From Candidatus Hydrogenedentota bacterium (lineage in GTDB: Bacteria > Hydrogenedentota > Hydrogenedentia > Hydrogenedentiales > CAITNO01): 5,695 bases of DNA. The translations under genes were made by a program, and so were the position numbers. The notes beneath the pieces were generated by a model. The model searched no databases. It saw nothing but the letters and a program-made list of their open reading frames with translations, and was not told the DNA's origin. Positions within the stretch are counted from its first letter, which is position 1. The number at the start of each line of letters is the position of its first letter. The DNA lies in NCBI GenBank assembly GCA_903922535.1, contig CAIXUF010000375.1:1-5695 (forward strand). Reading direction: 5' to 3'. Shown here one piece after another: positions 1-5,695 of the stretch.

Positions 1-1
1 C

Positions 2-3000
2 CAGCGCGACTGGGCGGCCCATCCGACGGTGATTGACGGGCAGGGGGCGCGCCGGTGTGTGATGGGCGGAGCCCTGTCCGCGCTGGACGGATTCACTGTG
101 CGCAACGGAAATGCGGTGTCCGGTTCCGGCGGCGGGATGTGGAACAACCGCGTGACCGTGCGTGTGGCGCACTGCGTGTTCGCGTCGAATCAGGCATCCA
201 GTTGCGGTGGCGGGATGTACAACGACCATTCTCTCTGCTCCGTCGATGATTGCACATTTACAGCCAACTTGGGCTACTACGGCGGCGGAATGGACAACAA
301 CTACTCTTCGCCGGCGCTGACAAACTGCCGGTTCACGTTGAATTCGGCCGGCTATAGCGGCGGTGGAATGCACAACGACCAGTCATCGCCAACGCTGCGG
401 GGTTGTGTGTTCGCGGAAAATTCGGTCAGTTGCACCAGCGGTGGCGGTGGCGGCGGGATGGACAATTGGTCGTCTTCGTCTCCGGTGTTGGAGGACTGTG
501 TGTTCATGGGCAATTCGGCTGGCTATGAAGGCGGCGGGGTGAGCCTTTCGTATTACTGTCAGCCGATATTGACAAATTGCGTGTTCACCATGAACACCGC
601 CAGTCTCGGTGGCGGGATGTTCAGTTACTCTGGTTCGCCCACGTTGACCAACTGCACGTTTGCGGGCAACTCGGCCAACGAAGGCGGCGCGCTCGATAAC
701 TACTACAATTCCCCGACCGTGACGAACTGTATTCTGTGGAATGACGCGGCAGGATCCGGCGCAGAAATCTATAACAATGGAACCAGTGCCGTGTCTGTAA
801 CCTATTCCTGCGTGCAGGAGGGATACGCAGGCACGGGCAACATCGACGCCGACCCGCTGTTCGAGAACCTCTTTGCGGGCAACGTGTGCATACGTTCCGG
901 GTCTCCATGCGTTGATGCGGGGACAACGGACGGGGCGCCTGCGGCGGATTTGTGGGGAACGGCGCGTCCGCAGGGCGCGGGCGTGGACATGGGTGCCTAT
1001 GAATACCTGGACACGGACGGCGACGGCCTGCCTGACGGCTGGGAACGGGCGCACGGATTGGACTCCGGCGACAATGGCTCGACGAACCCGGTGAACGGTG
1101 CGTCGGGCGATCCGGACGGCGATGGACGGACGAACATCGAGGAATACCAGGACAACACAGACCCGCAGGCGACCAACCTGCGGTGGCGGGTGGATGCCAA
1201 CTCCACGGCGTCGTCGCCGGACGGTCTGTCCTGGGCCACGGCGTTTAGGGACATCCAGTCCGCCGCCGATGCGGCCGCCAACGGCGGCGGTGGCGTGGTT
1301 TGGGTGGCCGCGGGCATCTATACGGGCACGGGTGATCCCGTGGTGACCTTGCGGTCCGGCGTGGCGCTCTATGGCGGGTTTGCGGGCACGGAGATTTCCG
1401 CGGACCAGCGCGACTGGGTGGCGCATCCGACGGTGATTGACGGGCAGGGGGCGCGCCGGTGTGTGATGGGCGGAGCCCTGTCCGCGCTGGACGGATTCAC
1501 TGTGCGCAACGGAAACACAGCCTATGCTGCCGGTGGCGGGCTGTGCAACAGCCGCGTAACCATTCGTGTGGCGCACTGCGCGTTCGAATCAAACAAGGCT
1601 TCCGGTTACGGTGGCGGCATGTACAACGAGCATGCTCTGTGCACCGTTGATGATTGCGCGTTCACGGGCAATTCGGGCTATCGCGGCGGCGGCATGTACA
1701 ACGAATACTCTTCACCGGCGCTGACGAACTGCGGGTTCACGCTAAACTCTGCCGGATTTACCGGCGGCGGAATGTACAACAACCATTCATCGCCGACGCT
1801 GCGGGGCTGCGGGTTCGCGGACAATTCGGTCAGTTCAACCAGCGATGGCGGCGGCGGTGGAATGTGCAATGAATGGTCCTCTTCTCCAGTGCTGGAGGTC
1901 TGCATGTTCAAGGGTAACGTGGCTGGCTATACCGGCGGTGGAATGAGTAATTCCTATTCCTGTATGCCGACATTGACAAACTGCGTGTTCACCATGAACA
2001 GCGCCGCTCTGGGCGGCGGGATGTTCAACTACTCTGGTTCGCCCACATTGATGAACTGCACGTTTGCAGGCAACTCGGCCAACGAAGGCGGCGCGGTCGA
2101 CAACTACTACAATTCCGCCACCATGACAAACTGCATCCTCTGGGGTGACGCAGCACCGTCCGGTGCCGAGATCTTCAATAACCGGACGGGTGTTGTGTCG
2201 GTGACCTATTCCTGTGTGCAGGGGGGCTGCGAAGGCACGGGCAACATCGACGCCGACCCGCTGTTTGTGGACGGCAATGGTGGCAGTGTGCAGCTTCAGG
2301 CGGGTTCCCCGTGCATTGACACGGGCACCGAAGCCGGCGCGCCCGCTGCGGACATACTCGGTGTGGTTCGCCCGCAGGGTGCGGGTGTTGACATGGGCGC
2401 CTATGAAGGCACAGCGGCGCCGGGTGACATTGTCACGCTTGCGGTGCAGGTTGCTCCGTCCGGACGTGGCATCACAACACCGTCGGAGGGACTGCATTCC
2501 TATGTTCGCGATGATACGGTGCTGCTGTCTGCCGTGGCATCCACCGGCTGGTCGTTTGCCGGATGGACCGGCGACATTGTCAGTGCGCCCGCGCACGCCA
2601 GCGTCGTCATGGACGACAACAAAACAGTGACGGCGAACTTCTCGATCCAGACGCGCGCACTAACCTACACCGCGGGAGAACACGGAACGATCAACGGTGT
2701 CACGCCGCAGACGGTGGACTATGGAAGCAGCGGAACTTCCGTGGAGGCCGTGCCCGATTCCGGCTGCCGCTTTGTTCAATGGAGCGACGGCTCCACACAG
2801 AATCCGCGCACAGACATGAACGTGACACAAGACATTTCGGTGACGGCCATATTCATTGTGCGCCACACGCTTGCCTACGCCGCCGGGGAGCACGGGAACG
2901 TGTATGGCACGCTCAACCAGACGGTGGACGAGGGCGCAAAAGGCGCGCCGGTGGGCGCCGTGGCCGATGTCGGCTGGCGCTTCGCCCAGTGGAGCGACGG

Positions 3001-5695
3001 TGTGACCAGTCCGGTTCGCCAGGACACGAACGTTATGGCGGATCTTTTCGTCACCGCGCAGTTTGCCGAATCACTCGTGTTCTACCGTGTCAACGCGCAG
3101 AACACCGCGGGCCCGTGGGATGGCGCCTCCTGGGCCACGGCGTTTCAGGATATCCAGTCCGCCGTGGATGCCGCCGCGAACAACGGTGGTGGTGATGTAT
3201 GGGTTGCCGCAGGCAGGTACATTGCCGTGAGTGACCCCGTGGTGACAATGCGGTCCGGTGTGAATCTCTTTGGCGGGTTTGCGGGCACGGAGAACTCGGC
3301 GGCTCAGCGCGACTGGTCGGCCAATGCCACCGTCATTGACGGTCAGAACGCGCGCCGCTGCGTGATCGGCGCCAATGCGGCCGTGTTGGACGGTTTCACC
3401 ATCACACAAGGATATGTGGTTGGCTACCAGCGAGGCGGCGGAATGGACAACGAGTCGGCTTCCCCGACGGTGTCGAATTGCGTGTTCACGGCCAACGTGG
3501 CCGGCAACAGTTGCGGTGGCGGAATGTTCAACCGTTCATCTTCTTCCCCGACGCTGACGAATTGCGTGTTCACCGGCAACTTGGCTGGCGAAGGCGGCGG
3601 AATGGACAATTACTATTCCTCTTCCCCGACGCTGACGAATTGTACATTCGCTGGCAATTCGGCTGAAGAAGGCGGCGGAATGCTGAACTATAGCGATTCT
3701 TCGCCGACGTTCACGAATTGCATCTTCGCAGGCAACTTGGCAAATGGATGGGGCGGTGGATTGTGGAACTTCATTTCATGTTCGCCGACGCTGACAAACT
3801 GCACCTTCACGCGCAACTCGGCCGACGGCTACGGCGGAATGTTGGACTATTATAAGAGTTCGGCGACGCTGACGAACTGCATCTTCTGGGGGGACACCGC
3901 ACACTCGGGAGGAGAAGTGTCTGACTACGACTCAACGTGCATGTCGTCGGTGACCTATTCCTGCATTCAAGGGGGACGGGCGGGCACGGGCAACATCGAC
4001 GCGGATCCGTTGTTTGTGGATGGGTACGGAGGCAGCCTTCAACTCCAAGCGGACTCCCCCTGCATTGACGCGGGCACCGCTGTGGCCGCACCCATTACGG
4101 ACATTCGCGGAGTGACCCGTCCGCAGGGTGCTGGCGTTGACATGGGCGCCTACGAGGGATTTGCCGCGTTGACCGACATCGTCACGCTTGCCGTGCAGGT
4201 CGTTCCGGCCGGCCGTGGTACCACGACACCGCCCGAGGGAGTGCATTCCTTCGTTCGCGGCGATACTATTACGTTGTATGCCAAGCCCTCCGCCGACTGG
4301 TTCTTTGCCGGATGGACCGGTGACATTGCCTGTGCGTCCGCACTTGCCGGCATCGTCATGGACGGCAACAAAACCGTGACGGCGAACTTCTCCCAACCGC
4401 ACACCCTGATCTACACGGCGGGGGAACACGGAACACTGCGCGGTGACACGTCGCAGACGGTGGAATATGGAAGCAGTGGCACGCCCGTCGAGGCCGTGCC
4501 CGATGCCGGCTGCCGCTTTGTGCAATGGAGCGACGGCTCCACGCAGAACCCGCGCTCGGACACAAACGTGACGCAAGACATTTCGGTGACAGCCATATTC
4601 ATCGTGCAGCACACCCTGGTCTATTCCGCGGGGGCGCACGGTACTGTCAACGGCGTGCTGACCCAGACCTTGGACGAGGGCGCAAGCGGCACGCTGGTCT
4701 GCGCCGTCCCCAACATCGGCTGGCGCTTCGTCCAGTGGAGCGATGGCGTTACCAGCCCGGATCGCCAGGACATAAACGTCATGGCGGACGTTGATGTCAC
4801 CGCAGAGTTTGCCGAAGGCGCGGTGATCTACCATGTCAACACACTGAACACGACCGGACCCTGGGACGGCGCGTCCTGGGCCACAGCGTTTCTGGACATT
4901 CAATCCGCGGTGGATGCGGCATCGGTGACGGGTGGCGAAGTGTGGGTTGCCGCGGGCGCCTACATTGCCGCCACTGACCCCGTGGTGACGATGCGGCCCG
5001 GCGTGAGTCTCTATGGCGGCTTCGCGGGCAGGGAAGATTCCGCTGATCAGCGCGACTGGTCGGTGAATGTCACCGTCATTGACGGACAAAATGCGCGCCG
5101 CTGTGTGATTGGCGCCAATGCGGCCGTGCTGGACGGCTTCACCATCACGAGAGGACAGGCGCCTGCCAACGACAACGGCGGTGGAATGCTCAACGATTCT
5201 GCGTCTCCTGTAGTGACAGACTGTACGTTCACAGGCAACGCGGCCGTTACCTCCGGGTACTATACCATCGGCTATGGTGGCGGGATGTATAACGCTTCTT
5301 CGTCACCGACGCTGACGAGGTGCACGTTCGCTGGCAACACGGCGGGCAGTGGAGGCGGTGGTGTGTATGATTACATGGCTTCTCCGATTGTAACGGGCTG
5401 CGTGTTTACAGGCAACTCGACCAGGTATGGTGGTGGCGGGATGTACAACCGATACTCTTCGCCTGCGTTGGCGAACTGCGTCTTCACAGGCAATACGGCC
5501 GGGAGCGGCGGCGGAATGTTCGACCAGCGTTCCTCTTCGCCTGCGTTGGCGAATTGCGTGTTCACAGGCAATGTGGCCGTCAACGGCGGCGGAATGCTGA
5601 ATGAGAGCGCGTCTTCGCCGACCTTCACGAATTGCACTTTCGCAGGCAACTCGGCAAGCAATTGGGGTGGTGGATTGTGGAACTATTCTTCATGC
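2..5695 (+). CDS. Giant multimodular beta-helix surface protein (partial, both ends open)
   Basis: One frame is open across all 1,898 codons. The start and stop codons lie outside the window, so no signal peptide or C-terminal sorting signal can be judged. Residue 1 below is the codon at base 2. Order: end of head A (1-37), helix A (43-246), cap A (279-334), Asp-rich TSP3-like linker (337-388), head B (393-505), helix B (511-714), cap B (747-802), three InlB-type repeats (811-1021), head C (1026-1139), helix C (1145-1296), cap C (1330-1385), three InlB-type repeats (1394-1603), head D (1608-1718), helix D (1726-1898, running off the end). Helix rungs carry GGGM and NCxFxGN motifs related to the GGA(I/L/V) and FxxN motifs of chlamydial Pmp proteins. 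No membrane segment or catalytic motif is visible. Known relatives of these domains are exported surface proteins; an adhesive or structural role is inferred. The frame is supported by conserved repeat protein sequence throughout and by synonymous differences between repeat copies. The product is clearly larger than what is seen here. Confidence 0.95.
128..739 (+). repeat. Beta-helix A, eight Pmp-like rungs
   Basis: Eight imperfect rungs of about 25-30 residues. The core reads GGGM-x-N-x(4)-SP-x-L-T-N-C-x-F-x-x-N-[ST]-A. Each rung has exactly one Cys at the same place: AHCVF, DDCTF, TNCRF, RGCVF, EDCVF, TNCVF, TNCTF and TNCIL. Rung 4 ends with an expanded glycine run before rung 5. Rungs of this type are known to form right-handed parallel beta-helices (polymorphic outer membrane protein repeat, TIGR01376/PF02415-like). 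The fold is inferred from the motif spacing. Confidence 0.85.
836..1003 (+). other. Cap domain A (choice-of-anchor Q-like)
   Basis: A 56-residue segment with the signature GNIDADPLF near its start, SPCVDAGT in the middle and RPQGAGVDMGAYE at its end. This matches the pattern I know from 'choice-of-anchor Q' domains, which follow beta-helices in many PVC-type surface proteins and are often close to the C-terminus. Here it is internal and probably closes the helix. Its middle (ENLFAGNVCIRSG) departs from the VDG.GGS.QLQA form of caps B and C. Confidence 0.75.
1010..1165 (+). other. TSP3-like Asp-rich calcium-binding linker
   Basis: Residues 337-388 contain two Asp/Gly-rich loops, DTDGDGLPDGWE and DPDGDGRTNIEEY, ending in NTDP. 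This is the usual form of the thrombospondin type 3-like calcium-binding segment in large bacterial surface proteins, where Asp side chains at alternating positions bind Ca2+. It appears only once in the window, after module A, where modules B and C carry InlB-type repeats. It probably acts as a calcium-stiffened spacer; calcium binding is inferred from the motif. Confidence 0.8.
1178..1516 (+). repeat. Head domain B
   Basis: The complete entry domain of module B starts at WRVDANST and runs through LSWATAFRDIQSAADAA, VVWVAAGIYTG, VTLRSGVALYGGFAGTE, RDW, TVIDGQGARRCV and LDGFTVRNG. This segment starts many Pmp-like or DUF1565-like beta-helix proteins and is taken as the N-terminal cap and first coils. 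The Cys in ARRCV is kept in all four modules. Bases 1424-1515 are identical to 20-111 of module A. Confidence 0.82.
1532..2143 (+). repeat. Beta-helix B, eight Pmp-like rungs
   Basis: Eight rungs in exact register with helix A, each with one Cys: AHCAF, DDCAF, TNCGF, RGCGF, EVCMF, TNCVF, MNCTF and TNCIL. The terminal rung has GGAVDN, the Pmp-like GGA(I/L/V) form, in place of GGGM, and ends in NCILWG. The conserved VTYSCVQGG tail follows before the cap. Most differences from helix A are third-position or single-residue changes, pointing to a duplication under protein-level constraint. Confidence 0.85.
2240..2407 (+). other. Cap domain B (choice-of-anchor Q-like)
   Basis: The same 56-residue cap: GNIDADPLFVDG, QLQAGSPCIDTG, RPQGAGVDMGAYEG. 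Its first part, up to base 2265, matches cap A at nucleotide level; the rest is closer to cap C (VDG.GGS.QLQA..SPCID.G). The cap leads directly into the first InlB-type repeat after a linker of about eight residues. Confidence 0.75.
2432..3064 (+). repeat. Three divergent InlB B-repeats after module B
   Basis: Three consecutive all-beta repeats of 65-70 residues. Repeat 1 (2432-2641) has the form VTLAVQV.PSGRG..TP, then GWSFAGWTGD and a closing MDDNKTVTANF. Repeats 2 (2660-2854) and 3 (2870-3064) begin L.Y.AGEHG and contain QTVD.G, a [GC]RF.QWSDG core and a closing VTA.F; they are spaced exactly 210 nt apart. The aromatic-G-W-x-[GD] core and the TVTANF ending are the hallmarks of the divergent InlB B-repeat family (Flg_new_2, PF18998). 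These domains serve as extracellular spacers or stalks; no binding partner can be deduced. Confidence 0.83.
3077..3418 (+). repeat. Head domain C
   Basis: The complete entry domain of module C: VFYRVNAQNTAGPWDGASWATAF, split by DIQSAVDAAANNGGG, then VWVAAGRY, VTMRSGVNLFGGFAGTE, RDW, TVIDGQNARRCVIGANAAVLDGFTI. It is closer to head D than to head B (WDGASWATAF, ARRCVIGANAAVLDGFTIT in both). This suggests that C and D share a later common ancestor. Confidence 0.82.
3434..3889 (+). repeat. Beta-helix C, six Pmp-like rungs
   Basis: Six rungs, two fewer than A and B, each with the single Cys: SNCVF, TNCVF, TNCTF, TNCIF, TNCTF and TNCIF. Rungs 2 and 3 share a perfect 23-nt match at 3542-3564 and 3620-3642, 78 nt apart, which is exactly one 26-residue rung. 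The final rung has a shortened GGMLDY turn and ends in NCIFWGD. A linker with VTYSCIQGG joins it to cap C. Confidence 0.85.
3989..4156 (+). other. Cap domain C (choice-of-anchor Q-like)
   Basis: A 56-residue cap, GNIDADPLFVDGYGGSLQLQ, then SPCIDAG and RPQGAGVDMGAYEG, at an offset of 1,749 nt from cap B with no net length change. That offset continues through the following InlB-type repeats. Cap plus stalk therefore form one duplicated block in B and C. Confidence 0.75.
4181..4813 (+). repeat. Three divergent InlB B-repeats after module C
   Basis: A second copy of the three-repeat stalk. Repeat 1 (4181-4390) has VTLAVQVVPAGRG..TP, WFFAGWTGD and MDGNKTVTANF. Repeat 2 starts at 4406 (LIYTAGEHG, GCRFVQWSDG) and repeat 3 at 4616 (LVYSAGAHG, GWRFVQWSDG), again 210 nt apart. 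Repeat 2 here is much closer to repeat 2 after module B than to its own neighbour repeat 3, including the shared GCRFVQWSDGSTQNPR segment. The triplet was therefore copied as a unit and not expanded independently. Confidence 0.83.
4823..5155 (+). repeat. Head domain D
   Basis: The entry domain of module D: VIYHVNTLNT..WDGASWATAF, DIQSAVDAA, EVWVAAGAY, VTMRPGVSLYGGFAG, RDW, TVIDGQNARRCVIGANAAVLDGFTI. It aligns with head C at an offset of 1,746 nt, falling to 1,743 after a one-codon deletion near the GGEVWV segment. Differences from C are largely synonymous. Confidence 0.82.
5177..5695 (+). repeat. Beta-helix D, at least seven rungs (cut by window end)
   Basis: Six full rungs with Cys at TDCTF, TRCTF, TGCVF, ANCVF, ANCVF and TNCTF, and the start of a seventh (GGGLWNYSSC). 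Rung 1 carries a longer loop (VTSGYYTIGY) before the next glycine turn. Rungs 4 and 5 share a perfect 21-nt match (5455-5475 and 5533-5553), spaced 78 nt. Rung 6 and the start of rung 7 resemble rungs 4 and 5 of helix C (SPTFTNC, then GGGLWN). The missing end probably continues through a rung like C5 to a cap like those of A-C. Confidence 0.83.

Larger units (their letters stand above)
2..1003 (+). repeat. Module A: end of head, eight-rung beta-helix and cap
   Basis: The first visible module begins inside the head domain (QRDW..HPTVIDGQGARRCVMGG..LDGFTVRNG, bases 2-112). Eight beta-helix rungs follow at 128-739, each with a G-rich turn and a Cys-x-Phe strand. The eighth rung has GGALDN in place of GGGM and ends in NCILW, marking the end of the helix. 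A linker with VTYSCVQ leads to the cap at 836-1003 (GNIDADPLF, SPCVDAG, RPQGAGVDMGAYE). The cap is more divergent than those of B and C between DPLF and SPC. Module A aligns with B at a fixed offset of 1,404 nt with no net insertion or deletion. The Cys of each rung and the flanking Asn/Phe are kept. Confidence 0.88.

Noticed and set aside
62..64. ATG (with similar sites at 1466) as a possible start codon
   Set aside because: The codon lies in the middle of the conserved ARRCVMGG head motif, and coding similarity continues upstream of it in every module, so it is an internal Met.
383..1576. 397-codon open frame on the minus strand
   Set aside because: It lies wholly antisense to modules A and B. 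It is Arg/His/Ala-rich with no recognisable domain, and stays open because the sense codons are GC-rich and repetitive.
1835..2596. 253-codon open frame on the minus strand
   Set aside because: A shadow of helix B and its cap, with low-complexity Arg/His/Val content and no independent coding evidence.
2563..3195. 210-codon open frame on the + strand in another frame
   Set aside because: It overlaps the InlB-type repeats out of frame, is very Arg-rich and repeats only where the true frame repeats. It does not look like a real protein.
3434..3889. Short regularly spaced repeats that might suggest a CRISPR array
   Set aside because: The 78-nt spacing is a multiple of three, the 'spacers' are related to each other, and the repeats encode the beta-helix rungs in an unbroken frame.
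3932..5089. 385-codon open frame on the minus strand
   Set aside because: Antisense to cap C, the second InlB triplet and head D. Its protein resembles the other antisense frame at 1835-2596 only because the sense strand repeats; no known family is recognisable.
2..5695. Mobile element or phage tail-fibre gene
   Set aside because: There are no inverted repeats, transposase or integrase motifs, or phage neighbours. The domain set fits a chromosomal bacterial surface protein better, although the flanks cannot be seen.

Overview
The whole window lies inside one very long protein-coding gene on the + strand. A single frame (codons starting at base 2) stays open from end to end: 1,898 codons without a stop. 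Neither the start codon nor the stop codon is in view. I see no other credible gene, no RNA gene, no intergenic gap, promoter, terminator, CRISPR array or mobile element. Long open frames on the opposite strand are by-products of the GC-rich repetitive coding sequence.

The product is a giant, modular and probably cell-surface or secreted protein. Each module starts with a head domain (WATAF...DIQSA...VWVAAG.Y...GGFAGTE...RDW...TVIDGQ.ARRCV...LDGF). A right-handed parallel beta-helix follows, made of 25-27-residue rungs with the pattern GGGM.N..SSPTLTNC.F.GN.A. A closing cap follows, like the 'choice-of-anchor Q' domain (GTGNIDADPLF...SPCIDAG...RPQGAGVDMGAYE). Four modules are visible: A (2-1003, head cut by the window edge), B (1178-2407), C (3077-4156) and D (4823-5695, cut at the end). 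Between A and B lies a short Asp/Gly-rich thrombospondin type 3-like calcium-binding linker. After both B and C lie three divergent InlB B-repeat (Flg_new_2-like) beta domains. The order is therefore A - cap - TSP3 - B - cap - InlB x3 - C - cap - InlB x3 - D.

The domain set, high GC (about 60% by eye) and Cys-rich Pmp-like rungs resemble large surface proteins of the PVC and related groups (Kiritimatiellota, Lentisphaerota, Verrucomicrobiota, Planctomycetota) or Candidatus Hydrogenedentes. This is a judgement from domain style, not a database match, and phylum-level assignment is uncertain. Adhesion or another surface-structural role is the most reasonable guess. No catalytic motif is apparent.

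The notable biology is how the gene has grown. A and B are in register for about 1 kb with no net indel (offset 1,404 nt), including a 92-bp perfect match. B then switches to resembling C from about base 2266, so B looks like a recombinant. Helix length differs by whole rungs (8, 8, 6 and at least 7), and near-identical neighbouring rungs inside C and D show recent 78-nt (26-residue) tandem duplications.
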